From Halomonas sp. LR3S48 (GTDB lineage Bacteria > Pseudomonadota > Gammaproteobacteria > Pseudomonadales > Halomonadaceae), in assembly GCF_025725665.1 (NCBI RefSeq), contig NZ_CP107009.1, positions 930,001-994,000 on the forward strand: a DNA stretch of 64,000 bases, written 5' to 3'. Below are positions 39,693 to 48,950 of the stretch, one piece after another. Position 1 is the stretch's first letter. Each line of letters starts with the position of its first letter. A program made the position numbers and the translations under genes. The notes beneath the pieces are model-generated. The model did no database searches, was not told where the DNA came from, and worked only from the letters and a program-made list of their open reading frames with translations.

Positions 39693-40241
39693 ATGAGCGA
39701 TGCGATCAAGGTGGCCGTGATCTACGGCAGTGTGAGAGAAGGGCGGCTCTGCGATACCGTGGGTCGTTGGGTTCTGGAGCAGATCCAGCGCCGGGAGGCG
39801 TTCGCGCCGATTGTGGTCGATCCCGCCGCCGAGGCCGACTCGGCTTTCGCCGGACGCCTCGACGAAGCGGATGCCTTCGTCGTGGTCACGCCTGAGTACA
39901 ACCACTCCTACCCCGCGGCGCTCAAGGCATTGATCGATAGCTACAAGGCGGAGTGGCAGGCCAAGCCCGTGGCCTTCGTCTCCTACGGTGGCGCTTCGGG
40001 CGGGCTGCGAGCGGTGGAGCACCTGCGTCATGTATTCGCCGAACTGCATGCGGTGGGCATTCGCGACGGCGTGATGTTCCCCAGCGTCTGGGAGCAGTTC
40101 GATGAGCATGGCCAGCCGAAGCAGGCCCAGCGCTACGAGCGTGGCATGCAGACCCTGCTGGCGCGGCTCGCCTGGTGGGCCGAGACCCTGCGCCAAGGCC
40201 GTGACGCACGGGACTATGCCCAGGCGGTGATGCTGGATTGA
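39693..40241 (+). CDS. NAD(P)H-dependent FMN reductase
   Basis: This 182-residue flavodoxin-fold protein has the loop VIYGSVREGRL and the signature VTPEYNHSYPAALKALIDSYKAEW. It is a paralogue of the gene at 20925-21503 and should reduce quinones or similar electrophiles with NAD(P)H. AAGGAGA precedes ATG 39693. It is convergent with nfo. Confidence 0.9.
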   Translation: MSDAIKVAVIYGSVREGRLCDTVGRWVLEQIQRREAFAPIVVDPAAEADSAFAGRLDEADAFVVVTPEYNHSYPAALKALIDSYKAEWQAKPVAFVSYGGASGGLRAVEHLRHVFAELHAVGIRDGVMFPSVWEQFDEHGQPKQAQRYERGMQTLLARLAWWAETLRQGRDARDYAQAVMLD

Positions 40242-40257
40242 GCGGCGAGCGGTACGT

Positions 40258-41106
40258 TCAGTCCCCCGCGGCCTGGGCGCGCAGCCAGGCGATCTCCTCG
40301 GCCCAGATCTCGGGCTCGATGGTTTCCAGCACCAGGGGAATCTCGTCGATGCGCGAGTCGCGCATCAAGGTGGTAAAGGCATCGAGCCCGATGTTGCCCC
40401 GGCCCAGGCTGTGGTGGCGGTCGACGCGGCTGGCGTATGCGCTCTTGGCATCGTTGAGGTGCATGCCGCGCAGGTACCCGAAACCCACTATCTTGTCGAA
40501 CTCGTCGAGCGTGGCGGTACAGGCCTCGGGGGTACGCAGGTCGTAGCCGGCAGCGAAGGCGTGGCAGGTGTCGATGCAGACGCCGACGCGCGACTTGTCG
40601 TCGACCTGTTCGATGATCTCGGCCAGGTGCTCGAAGCGCCAACCCAGGTTGGTGCCCTGACCGGCGGTGTTCTCGATCACAGCGGTAACGCCACGGGTCT
40701 TGGACAGGGCGTGGTTGATCGAGTCGGCGATGCGGGTAAGGCACTCGCTCTCGCTGATCTTCTTGAGATGGCTGCCGGGGTGGAAGTTGAGCAGGGTCAG
40801 GCCGAGCTGCTCGCAGCGCTGCATCTCGTCGAGGAAGGCGGCGCGCGACTTCTCGAGCCCTGCGTTGTCCGGGTGGCCGAGGTTGATCAAATAGCTGTCA
40901 TGGGGAAGGATCTGCCCGGGACCGAAGCCGTGCTCCCGGCAGGCGGCGCGGAAGGCCTCGATGGTGGCATCGTCGAGGGGCTTGGCCTGCCACTGGCGCT
41001 GATTCTTGGTGAACAGGGCAAAGGCGTCTGCGCCGATCTCGACGGCGCGCAGTACGGCCTGGTCGGGCCCGCCGGCGGCACTGACATGGGCTCCGAGGTA
41101 TTTCAT
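40258..41106 (-). CDS. nfo: Endonuclease IV (AP endonuclease)
   Basis: This 282-residue TIM-barrel enzyme cuts DNA 5' to abasic sites. It shows [13 protein letters not shown] at the start and metal ligands in [29 protein letters not shown] and HLNDAK, the classical Nfo pattern. ATG 41106 is the start; an upstream extension is rejected because homology begins at this Met. Confidence 0.95.
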   Translation of the reverse strand: MKYLGAHVSAAGGPDQAVLRAVEIGADAFALFTKNQRQWQAKPLDDATIEAFRAACREHGFGPGQILPHDSYLINLGHPDNAGLEKSRAAFLDEMQRCEQLGLTLLNFHPGSHLKKISESECLTRIADSINHALSKTRGVTAVIENTAGQGTNLGWRFEHLAEIIEQVDDKSRVGVCIDTCHAFAAGYDLRTPEACTATLDEFDKIVGFGYLRGMHLNDAKSAYASRVDRHHSLGRGNIGLDAFTTLMRDSRIDEIPLVLETIEPEIWAEEIAWLRAQAAGD

Positions 41107-41200
41107 CTGGCCTCTCCGTGGGTTGGGCAACGCCAATACGATAGCATGTACCCGCCATGGCCCTGCTAATCTCAAAGGCAGGACTACGAGGAAATGCCAC

Positions 41201-41824
41201 ATGTTGCTACTCGTACTGGTGGCGATGAGCGCCTCCATCGAGGAGGACCCGATCGCAGCGGCGCTGGCTCGCATCGATGCGCTGCAAGGCTATCGCCTGA
41301 CGCTGCGAAGCCAGGGCAGCGGGGGAGAGGAGGTCATTCGCTACAGCTATCAGCAGCCGGGCTACGTGCGCATGGACATGGAAACGCCCTACCGCGGGGC
41401 GGTGCTGATCTACCGCCCCGATACGGGCAAGGTGCAGCTGTGGCCGTTCGGCGGCCCCGGCAGTCGGCCGGGCCTCTCCCTGCGCCCCACCAACCGCATG
41501 GTACGCAGCTCACGCGGGCATCGCGTGGACCAGTCGGACGTGGGCACGCTGCTGCGCAATGTGCAGCAGTTGCAGCAACACGGCAGCGCACGCCTGCTCG
41601 GGCCAGCCACGCTCGATGGGCATTCTGTCCAGCATGTGGTGGTGGAGTCCGAGCCCGGTCGAACGGTGCACGAGGTGGCGCGCTACGATCTTTGGCTCGA
41701 CGAGGAGACGCTGTTCCCGCTCAGGGTGATCAGCTACGACCGGCGCGGCGAGCGCCTGGAAAGCGTGCACCTGGAAGACGTCGAGCTAGATCCGGCCTTC
41801 CCGCCCGATCATTTCTCGCCCTGA
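41201..41824 (+). CDS. DUF1571/LolA-like exported protein
   Basis: This 207-residue protein has a short hydrophobic N-terminus ([12 protein letters not shown]), probably a signal peptide. The mature part has alternating strands such as [10 protein letters not shown] and [21 protein letters not shown]. It resembles the DUF1571/outer-membrane-lipoprotein-sorting fold that binds lipid moieties. GAGGAA precedes ATG 41201. It starts a same-strand series with the SRPBCC, GGDEF and MocR genes. Confidence 0.65.
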   Translation: MLLLVLVAMSASIEEDPIAAALARIDALQGYRLTLRSQGSGGEEVIRYSYQQPGYVRMDMETPYRGAVLIYRPDTGKVQLWPFGGPGSRPGLSLRPTNRMVRSSRGHRVDQSDVGTLLRNVQQLQQHGSARLLGPATLDGHSVQHVVVESEPGRTVHEVARYDLWLDEETLFPLRVISYDRRGERLESVHLEDVELDPAFPPDHFSP

Positions 41825-41845
41825 CGTTCATGGTGGGTCGCGCCC

Positions 41846-42355
41846 ATGGCAAGCTTCGATTTCGATACCACCTGGCACTTCAAGGCTCCGGTCGAGGCGG
41901 TCTTCGACGCCCTGAGCGATTCGTTGCACTGGCCCGGTTGGTGGCCTGGGCTGGTCGATGTGCAGCCGCTCGAGGCCGGCGACGACCAGGGCATTGGGCG
42001 TACCCAGCGTTTCATCTGGAAGAGTCGGCTGGGCTATCGCCTGTGTTTCGATATCTGCATTACCCGTGTTGCCGAACCCTGCTTGATCGAGGGGGTGGCA
42101 AATGGTGACGTGGCCGGTGTGGGCAGGTGGCAGCTATACGGAGAAAAATCGGGCACACGGGTTCGCTATATCTGGCAGGTGCGAACGGTGCGGCCCTGGC
42201 TGAGCCTGCTCTCACGCATGGCTCGTCCGCTGGTGCTGTGGAATCACCGGGCCATGATGCGGGCTGGCGCCACGGGACTGGCGAATCACTTGAGGTGCGT
42301 TCCAGCGCCCTGTGGGCGTGCCCCGGCCCGAGAACCGTTCAAGCAACGTTGGTAG
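41846..42355 (+). CDS. SRPBCC (START-like) family protein
   Basis: This 169-residue protein reads like a polyketide-cyclase/START fold: FDTTWHFKAPVEAVFDALSDSLHWPGWWPGLVDV at the start, a central beta sheet and a long C-terminal helix. These proteins bind hydrophobic small molecules. It follows the previous gene by 21 nt, so the two are likely co-transcribed. Ligand unknown. Confidence 0.78.
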   Translation: MASFDFDTTWHFKAPVEAVFDALSDSLHWPGWWPGLVDVQPLEAGDDQGIGRTQRFIWKSRLGYRLCFDICITRVAEPCLIEGVANGDVAGVGRWQLYGEKSGTRVRYIWQVRTVRPWLSLLSRMARPLVLWNHRAMMRAGATGLANHLRCVPAPCGRAPAREPFKQRW

Positions 42356-42384
42356 TCCTTTGAACCAAACGGTATTCTGTCAGC

Positions 42385-43422
42385 ATGTCTCGAAATCGTC
42401 GCAGAGATACCATGACGGGCTCGCATAACAATATCGACAATCAACGCCAGTCCTCGGGAGCGCGTAGCTGCGACTCTCCCGATTCCCCCTGCCAGCGGGG
42501 CCGACGTGAGCTCGAGGAGGCACGCAAGGAGATCGCACGCCTCGACCGTACCCTGCAGCGCATTCAGCACATCGCTCGGTTGGGCTACTGGAAAGCCAGC
42601 CTCAAGGCCAACGAGCTGTTCTGGTCCGAGGCGATCTACGACATCTTCGGCGTCGATCCCAAAACCTTTACCCCCAGCATTCGTGCCTTCAAGGCCATGG
42701 TCCATCCGGAGGACCTGGAGAGCGTCGAGGCCAGCATGTGGCGCGCACAGGAAAGTGGCAGCCATGACGTGGAGCATCGCATCGTGCGGCCCGACGGTGA
42801 GATCCGCTGGGTGCACGAACTGGCCGATTACATGCCTGAGGGCGACGAGCAGATCCTGATCGGCACCGTGCGCGACATCACCGAGCAGAAGCGGCTGGAG
42901 CTGCGCCTGCGCCAATTGTCGCGCACCGACGAGCTCACGGCGTTGTTCAATCGGCGCTATTTCATGCAGCGGCTAGTGCAGGAGCTGGCCCGTTACCGTC
43001 GTTACGGCAGGTCGACGTCGGTGGTGCTGTTCGACTTCGATCACTTCAAGCGAATCAATGATACCCATGGCCATCCTGCCGGTGACCAGGCGCTGGTGAG
43101 CGTGGGCAAGTTGCTGCGCAGCAAGTTGCGTACGAACGATATCCCGGCGCGGCTCGGCGGGGAGGAGTTTGCTCTTCTACTGCCCGAAACCAGTCTCGAG
43201 GAAGCCGTCGGCGTGGCGGAGAAGGTGCGCCAACTGGTGGAGAAGCAGGAGTTCGAGTCGGAGCAGGGCCACCGCTTCGGCGCGTCGATTACCTGTGGTG
43301 TGTCGGCTTTCCAGGGAACCGAGGAGACGGTGGAGGCCATTCTGCATCGTGCCGACCAGAACCTCTATGAAGGCAAGCGAGCCGGTCGCAATCGGGTCGT
43401 GGCGGATGAACCGGATCGCTGA
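42385..43422 (+). CDS. Diguanylate cyclase with PAS sensor
   Basis: This 345-residue protein has a PAS_3-type domain at residues ~60-175 (GYWKASLKANELFWSEAIYDIFGV and the PAC-like GTVRDITEQKRLE). A C-terminal GGDEF domain has the active-site RLGGEEF motif, with an RxxD inhibitory site (RTND) five residues before it. It should make cyclic di-GMP, with product feedback. No membrane segment is seen. It overlaps the MocR gene by 17 nt. Confidence 0.92.
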   Translation: MSRNRRRDTMTGSHNNIDNQRQSSGARSCDSPDSPCQRGRRELEEARKEIARLDRTLQRIQHIARLGYWKASLKANELFWSEAIYDIFGVDPKTFTPSIRAFKAMVHPEDLESVEASMWRAQESGSHDVEHRIVRPDGEIRWVHELADYMPEGDEQILIGTVRDITEQKRLELRLRQLSRTDELTALFNRRYFMQRLVQELARYRRYGRSTSVVLFDFDHFKRINDTHGHPAGDQALVSVGKLLRSKLRTNDIPARLGGEEFALLLPETSLEEAVGVAEKVRQLVEKQEFESEQGHRFGASITCGVSAFQGTEETVEAILHRADQNLYEGKRAGRNRVVADEPDR

Positions 43423-44938
43423 AGGCGTGTCGTCCCGGGCAACGCCTCTTCTGGAGAGAGCCGACTGGCTGGCCGATGCGCTGGGCCTGGTACTGGGTGA
43501 GCCGTCGAACCAGCCATTGACCATGCGTCTCTACCACACCCTGCGCGAGTGGATTCAGACGGAGCGACTTGGCAGTGGCCAGCGCCTGCCATCCACTCGC
43601 CAGTTGGCTCGAGAGCTGGGCCTGGGGCGCAACACGCTGCTGGCCGCCTTCGACCAGCTGTTGGCCGAGGGCTTCCTCACCACCCGCCATGGCGCGGGTA
43701 CCTTCGTTGCCGACTTGGCGTTCCAGCAGGCGCAGTCGGTTACGGCGAACGTTGCAGCCGCACAGCCGTCTTTGCCTGCCGAATCGCTGCTCTCCTCACG
43801 CGGTACGGCACTGCTCGCCTTCTGTCATTCCCCGCAAGAACGCCATCCCGCTTTCGTTCCAGGCGTGCCCGCACTGGATCGCTTTCCTCACGCCCAGTGG
43901 CAGCGGCTGTTGCACCGCCAGCTGCAACGGATGCCGTTGGACTGGCTCGACTATCAGGCTCAGGGGGGAGTGCCGGCACTGCGCGAGGCGCTGGCCGATT
44001 ATCTGCAGCTCTCCCGCTCGGTGCGCTGCCGCCCCGAGCAGATCCTCATCGTTCAAGGTGCCCAGCAGGGCTTCGAACTGATCGTGCGGCTACTGAGCGA
44101 CAGCGGCGACGAGGTATGGATCGAGGAGCCGGGCTACCTCGGTGCCCAGGCCTGCTTCATGGCGGCCGGGCTTGATATGACGCCGGTGCCGGTGGATGGC
44201 GAGGGCATGTGCATCGAAGACATGTCCGACTCCCGTCAACCGCGGCTGATCTACGTCACGCCTTCGCATCAGTATCCCAGTGGCACAACCATGAGCCTGG
44301 CCAGGCGACTGGCGCTGCTCGAAGCCGCCGAACGGTACGGTGCCTGGATCGTGGAAGACGACTATGACAGCGAGTTTCGCTATGGCCAGCGGCCCGTTGC
44401 CGCCCTTCAGGGGCTGGTGGATGACTCGCGGGTGATCTACGTAGGCACCTTCAGCAAGGTGATGTACCCCGGCATGCGGCTGGGTTATTTGGTGTTGCCC
44501 GAGCCGTTGGTGGCGCCGTTCCGCCGTGCCAATGCCCGGCTCCATCGCGAAGGCCAGTACGCCGTGCAGGCCGCCGTGGCGGAGTTCATTGTCCGTGGTC
44601 ATTTCTCGCGCCATATCCGCCGGATGCGTGACTGCTACCGCCGGCGTCAGGCTCTGCTGCGTGAATCGCTGGCGCCGGCGGTGGCGCGTGGCCTGCGGCT
44701 ATCCGAAGGGCAGGCCGGCATGCACCTGGTCGCCTGGCTCGACGAGCCCGAGCACGAACGCATCCTGCTCGAGCGGGCTGCGGGGCATGGGATCTTGCTG
44801 TCCCCATTGTCGAGCTACTATCTCAACGCCCCCGGCCACCCCGGCCTGGTACTGGGCTATGCCGGTACCGTCGAAGCCGAGATCGAAAGGGCAGGGCAGT
44901 GGCTGGCTCAGGCGTGGTGTGAATTGGTAGGCGCCTAG
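43406..44938 (+). CDS. MocR/GntR-type PLP-dependent transcriptional regulator
   Basis: This ~510-residue protein joins an N-terminal GntR winged helix (YHTLREWIQTERLGSGQRLPSTRQLARELGLGRNT) to an aminotransferase-like domain. The latter has the PLP-linked Lys in YVGTFSKVMYPGMRLGY and the Asp in VEDDYDSEFRYG. MocR proteins usually control vitamin B6 or amino-acid-related genes. The start is taken at ATG 43406; GTG 43427 is possible. It is convergent with a GNAT gene. Confidence 0.88.
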   Translation: MNRIAEGVSSRATPLLERADWLADALGLVLGEPSNQPLTMRLYHTLREWIQTERLGSGQRLPSTRQLARELGLGRNTLLAAFDQLLAEGFLTTRHGAGTFVADLAFQQAQSVTANVAAAQPSLPAESLLSSRGTALLAFCHSPQERHPAFVPGVPALDRFPHAQWQRLLHRQLQRMPLDWLDYQAQGGVPALREALADYLQLSRSVRCRPEQILIVQGAQQGFELIVRLLSDSGDEVWIEEPGYLGAQACFMAAGLDMTPVPVDGEGMCIEDMSDSRQPRLIYVTPSHQYPSGTTMSLARRLALLEAAERYGAWIVEDDYDSEFRYGQRPVAALQGLVDDSRVIYVGTFSKVMYPGMRLGYLVLPEPLVAPFRRANARLHREGQYAVQAAVAEFIVRGHFSRHIRRMRDCYRRRQALLRESLAPAVARGLRLSEGQAGMHLVAWLDEPEHERILLERAAGHGILLSPLSSYYLNAPGHPGLVLGYAGTVEAEIERAGQWLAQAWCELVGA

Positions 44939-44942
44939 TCGT

Positions 44943-45683
44943 TCAGCGGCACGTCTGCGTCGGCGCCGACAGTGAGCTTAGCTGTCTGCCCTCTCCATCG
45001 AAGTTTTCCGGCGCAAGCCAGCGCTCCAGGCGTGCCTCGGCGGCGGGCCATTCGCTGTCCAGCAGGGAGAACCAGGCGGTGTCGCGACTATGCCCATTCT
45101 CCACCCGGTGCTGACGGAAGATTCCCTCGAAGCGAAAGCCCAGGCGCTCGGCGGCACGCCGCGAGGCGGCGTTGAGCGCATTGCACTTCCACTCGTAGCG
45201 CCGGTAACCCAGTTCGAAGGCATGGCGCATCAGCAGCAGCATGGCCTCGGTGGCCGCCGGCGTGCGCCGCAGCGCTGGAGTAAAGTGAATATGCCCGACC
45301 TCGATGCTGCCGTGTTCGGGAACGATGTTGAGGTAGCTGGCCAGCCCCAGTGCCCGCTCGTCAGCCGCCGCGACGATGGCGTAGAACAGCGGATCGTCGC
45401 TTTCCGACCTAGCCTTCAGCCAGGCGCGATACTGTTCGGTATCGGCGAACGGCATACCGCCGGAGTAGGTCCAGCGCGCTGCGGGGGCATCGTGCGTACC
45501 TTCGCCGGGCGCCAGCAAAGCGGCATACAGCGAAGCGGCGTGACGCTCAGGTGTTAGCGGCTCAAGGCGAACCCTGCGGCCCTGCAGCGGTATTCGATCC
45601 GGTCGGCGGGCCGGCTGCCAGTCGGGCAGGGCGGCGCCGACCGGTTGGCCAAAGGCGTTATGGCTCACATCGGTCAGGGTCAT
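44943..45683 (-). CDS. GNAT acetyltransferase (RimJ/RimL-like)
   Basis: This 246-residue GNAT resembles the RimJ/RimL branch: RIPLQGRRVRLEPLTPERH at the start, a central GHIHFTPALRRTPAATEAMLLLMRHAF coenzyme-A region and ALNAASRRAAERLGFRFEGIFRQHR. It should acetylate an amino group of a protein or small molecule. Its ATG overlaps the PaiB stop (ATGA), so it is translationally coupled. Confidence 0.88.
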   Translation of the reverse strand: MTLTDVSHNAFGQPVGAALPDWQPARRPDRIPLQGRRVRLEPLTPERHAASLYAALLAPGEGTHDAPAARWTYSGGMPFADTEQYRAWLKARSESDDPLFYAIVAAADERALGLASYLNIVPEHGSIEVGHIHFTPALRRTPAATEAMLLLMRHAFELGYRRYEWKCNALNAASRRAAERLGFRFEGIFRQHRVENGHSRDTAWFSLLDSEWPAAEARLERWLAPENFDGEGRQLSSLSAPTQTCR

Positions 45684-46291
45684 GAAGTGCTCTCCTCATA
45701 GGTCAGTTGTTGCATGTAGCGCCACAACTGGCGCGCCTGCGGGTCGCGGCTCTCGGCCAGGGCTGCCTCGACGCCGGCCTGGTCAGCCTCAGAGCGCTGG
45801 CGGCCTAGCTTGGCCTTGCCCGCCAGCGTCTCGATGGGCAGGCGAAAGCCGACCACGCCGGCCTGCATCTTCTCCAGGTAGCCTGGCTCACGGGGCAGTG
45901 AGTCGAGCAGGGCGGGCTCAAAGTGCGCCAGGCTGCGGTCGAGCAGTTCCCGCGTGGCCGCTGTCCCCAGCAATTCGAGGGTGCCCGTGGCGTGCACGGC
46001 CAGGTAGTTCCAGGTGGGCACGGCGGGCTGGCTGGCGTACCAGGTCGGTGAGATATAGGCGTGGGGGCCGCTGAAGATCGCCAGCGCCCGGCTGCCATCG
46101 AGTGTTCGCCAGTGCGGGTTGGCACGGGCGAAGTGGCCGTAGAGCGTGCCCTGCTCGCCTTCGCTGCGCTCCAGCAACAGGGGCAGGTGGGTGGCCTGCA
46201 GGTCGGCGCCGACCAGGACGGCGAAGCCGTGCCGTTCTATCAAGTCCCAGGCCCGAGCGCGCTCGAGTTGCATCGAGGGGGGTACGTACAT
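45680..46291 (-). CDS. PaiB-like FMN-binding protein
   Basis: This 203-residue protein starts MYVPPSMQLERARAWDLIERHGFAVLVG and contains PTWYASQPAVPTWNYLAVHATG, both hallmarks of the PaiB/FMN-binding family (split-barrel fold). PaiB was described in Bacillus as a negative regulator of protease and sporulation genes, next to the PaiA acetyltransferase. Here too it sits between two acetyltransferases. Confidence 0.88.
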   Translation of the reverse strand: MYVPPSMQLERARAWDLIERHGFAVLVGADLQATHLPLLLERSEGEQGTLYGHFARANPHWRTLDGSRALAIFSGPHAYISPTWYASQPAVPTWNYLAVHATGTLELLGTAATRELLDRSLAHFEPALLDSLPREPGYLEKMQAGVVGFRLPIETLAGKAKLGRQRSEADQAGVEAALAESRDPQARQLWRYMQQLTYEESTS

Positions 46292-46303
46292 GGTGCCTCC
46301 GGG

Positions 46304-46768
46304 TCAGTCCTGGCTCGCTTGCGTGTCGAACAGCAGGCCGTAGTGATAGAAGGTGGTGTCGCGCTGCCAGCCGAGCGATTCGTAGAGCGCCTGGGCGTTG
46401 CGGTTGTTCATTTCGGTGGCGAGCTTGAGATGGCCAACGCCATGGCTTGCGGCCAGTTCCCTGGCGGCCTGCATCAAGGCGCAGCCGACGCCGCCGCGGC
46501 GCGCTTTGGGCGAGACGAACAGATCGTTGAGCAGCCACAGCGGCGCCAGGCGCACGGTGGAGAGCAGGGGATAGAGCTGAACGAAGCCCTGCAATTCTCC
46601 TCCCGGTCCTTCATGCACCAGAATCTGCGAGTCACCGCCTTCCAGGCGTGCCTGCAGGAAGCGCCGGGCGCCTTCGAGGTCGGGTGCCTGGCGGTAGAAC
46701 TGCCTGTAGCCGTCGAGCAGTTCGCTGAGCGGGCCGAGGTCGTCCAGGGAGGCATGGCGTACGGGCAT
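46304..46768 (-). CDS. GNAT acetyltransferase
   Basis: This 154-residue single-domain GNAT reads IRHASLDDLGPLSELLDGYRQFY-like at its start. It has the coenzyme-A loop LFVSPKARRGGVGCALMQAA and the ALYESLGWQRDTTFYHYGL end. It is first in a three-gene unit with PaiB (12 nt gap) and the second GNAT. The substrate is unknown. Confidence 0.87.
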   Translation of the reverse strand: MPVRHASLDDLGPLSELLDGYRQFYRQAPDLEGARRFLQARLEGGDSQILVHEGPGGELQGFVQLYPLLSTVRLAPLWLLNDLFVSPKARRGGVGCALMQAARELAASHGVGHLKLATEMNNRNAQALYESLGWQRDTTFYHYGLLFDTQASQD

Positions 46769-46925
46769 CGGTAAGTCCTCGCGTTCACATGGGTCTTACC
46801 GAGTGTGAAGCCTTACTGGCTCCTTGCTAAGGGCCAGTTGGATTGATTTCAACAGAGCCACTTGGCGTTGACGTTCAGGTCCGAAAACCGCCAGACATCG
46901 GCTTTGCCCAAGCTAGAATGGAGCC

Positions 46926-48425
46926 ATGAACCTCTCGACCGATATTTGCTACCAGGCGCTGCTGGCGCGCGATGCTCGTTACGACGGACGCTTCTTCACC
47001 TGTGTGACCAGCACCGGCATCTACTGTCGCCCGATCTGCCCGGCGCCTGCGCCGAAGCTCGATAATTGTCGCTTCGTTTCTTCCGCGGCGGCAGCGCAGG
47101 AGGCGGGTTTCCGACCGTGCCTGCGCTGTCGCCCGGAAAGCGCGCCGGACTCCCCTGCCTGGGCCGGTACCTCGACCACGGTGAAGCGGGCGCTGCGCTT
47201 GATCGACGAGGGCGCGCTGGACGAAGGCGGGTTGGAAACGCTGTGCGATCGTCTGGGCGTGGGCGCACGCCAGCTGCGGCGGCTGTTCCAGCGCCATGTC
47301 GGAGCCGCCCCGCTGGCCGTGGCCCAAACCCGGCGCGTGCTTCTGGCCAAGCAATTGCTGCACGAGACTGAACTGCCTCTCGCCGATGTGGCGCTGGCCA
47401 GCGGTTTTCGCAGCGTGCGCCGCTTCAACGAAGTGTTCCTGCATCTCTATGGCCGTGCGCCAGGCACCCTTCGCGGTCGCCGAGCCGACCTTTCCCGGGC
47501 AGCGGCGTTGACGCTGCGGCTGCCGTACCGGCCGCCCTACGACTGGCCGGCGATACTGGCCTTCCTGGCTCGGCGGACCATCCCGGGGCTTGAACGCATC
47601 GATGGAGAGGGCTATCACCGGGTTTTCCGCATCGGCGAAACGGCCGGCAGCGTAAGTGTGAAGGATGTTTCCGCCGACAATGCACTGCACGCCTCGATCC
47701 GGCTGCCCGAGCTTTCGGCACTGCCGAGCGTGATTGCACGGCTGCGTCGGCTGTTCGATTTGCAGGCCGATCCCGAGGCGATACGCCATGGGCTCGGTCG
47801 CGACCTGGCGCTGGCGCCACTGGTAGAGCGTCGCCCCGGGCTGCGCGTGCCGGGCGGATGGGACCCTTTCGAGGTCGCCGTACGGGCGATCCTCGGCCAG
47901 CAGGTCAGCGTCGATGCGGCCACACGGCTGGCTGGGCGGCTGGTCGAGCGTCTGGGTGAACGCGTGGAGGGTCAGGCTGGAATCGGCCTGGAGCGACTAT
48001 TCCCCGCTCCCGAGCGCTTCACTTTCGATGAGATCAAGACACTCGGCATGCCCAGCGCACGGGCCGCGGCCCTGGTAGCGTTGGCGACTGCCTACCGCGA
48101 GCGCCCAAGGCTGTTCGATCGGCGCCAGGATCTCGATGACACTGTGGCCCACCTCTGTGCCCTGCCAGGCATCGGCGAGTGGACGGCACACTACATCGCC
48201 ATGCGTGGGCTGCAGGAGAGCGATGCCTTTCTGCCATCGGACGTGGCGCTGCAACGGGTACTGGCAGAGCAGGGCCGGCGCCCAACGCCGCGCGAGCTGC
48301 TTGCACGGGCCGAGGCCTGGCGGCCCTGGCGTGCCTATGCCGTGATGCACCTGTGGCATGCCGATGCGGCCACCACGACGGCAGCAAAACCGCAACAGGA
48401 GAAGTGCAATGCGACTCTGGCTTGA
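46926..48425 (+). CDS. alkA: Ada-AraC-AlkA fusion: DNA-3-methyladenine glycosylase II and regulator
   Basis: This 499-residue protein joins three parts. First is an Ada-type zinc domain with four cysteines (YCRPIC ... CLRC), then an AraC helix-turn-helix (~residues 85-180). The C-terminal AlkA glycosylase has helix-hairpin-helix LPGIGEWTAHYIAMRG and the catalytic Asp in LPSDVALQR. It would sense methylated phosphates and excise alkylated bases. It overlaps ogt by 17 nt, so the two form a repair operon. Confidence 0.93.
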   Translation: MNLSTDICYQALLARDARYDGRFFTCVTSTGIYCRPICPAPAPKLDNCRFVSSAAAAQEAGFRPCLRCRPESAPDSPAWAGTSTTVKRALRLIDEGALDEGGLETLCDRLGVGARQLRRLFQRHVGAAPLAVAQTRRVLLAKQLLHETELPLADVALASGFRSVRRFNEVFLHLYGRAPGTLRGRRADLSRAAALTLRLPYRPPYDWPAILAFLARRTIPGLERIDGEGYHRVFRIGETAGSVSVKDVSADNALHASIRLPELSALPSVIARLRRLFDLQADPEAIRHGLGRDLALAPLVERRPGLRVPGGWDPFEVAVRAILGQQVSVDAATRLAGRLVERLGERVEGQAGIGLERLFPAPERFTFDEIKTLGMPSARAAALVALATAYRERPRLFDRRQDLDDTVAHLCALPGIGEWTAHYIAMRGLQESDAFLPSDVALQRVLAEQGRRPTPRELLARAEAWRPWRAYAVMHLWHADAATTTAAKPQQEKCNATLA

Positions 48426-48936
48426 TCGATTGCCGTCCCCCGTGGGCGAGCTGCGACTGGTTGGCGATGACCAAGGCGCACTGCGAGCGCTGGAATTCGA
48501 CAGCCACGACGAACGGCTGCACCGCCTGCTGGGGCGTCACTATCGCCACTACGAGCTCGTCGAGGGCTCGGCGCCCGACGCCATACGCCAGGCGCTGGAG
48601 GCATATTTCGACGGTGACTCTTCCCATCTCGATACAGTGCCTGTGGCGACCGGTGGTACTGAGTTCCAACGCCTGGTGTGGCAAGCGCTGCGCCTGATTC
48701 CGGCCGGTACCACGATCAGCTACGGTGAGCTGGCCGCAAATATCGGACGCCCCGGTGCCAGCCGCGCCGTTGGCCTGGCCAACGGCGCCAACCCGGTGGC
48801 CATCGTGGTACCGTGCCATCGGGTGATCGGTGCCAACGGCACCCTGACCGGCTATGGCGGTGGGCTGCCGCGCAAGCGCTGGCTGGTGGAGCACGAGCGG
48901 CGCCAGCTGCAGAGCGACTTGTTCACGCTCGCATAG
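48409..48936 (+). CDS. ogt: Methylated-DNA-protein cysteine methyltransferase
   Basis: This 175-residue protein repairs O6-methylguanine by moving the methyl group to its own Cys. Motifs are GTEFQRLVWQALRLIPAGTTISYGELA and the active-site VVPCHRVIG. ATG 48409 has AGGAGA upstream and lies inside the alkA 3' end. It complements Ada encoded at 4.4 kb. Confidence 0.94.
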   Translation: MRLWLDRLPSPVGELRLVGDDQGALRALEFDSHDERLHRLLGRHYRHYELVEGSAPDAIRQALEAYFDGDSSHLDTVPVATGGTEFQRLVWQALRLIPAGTTISYGELAANIGRPGASRAVGLANGANPVAIVVPCHRVIGANGTLTGYGGGLPRKRWLVEHERRQLQSDLFTLA

Positions 48937-48950
48937 CGGCCCGTGCCAGC

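Noticed and set aside
43169-43405. 79-codon upstream extension of the MocR gene
   Set aside because: It lies inside the GGDEF gene, and family homology starts only after ATG 43406.
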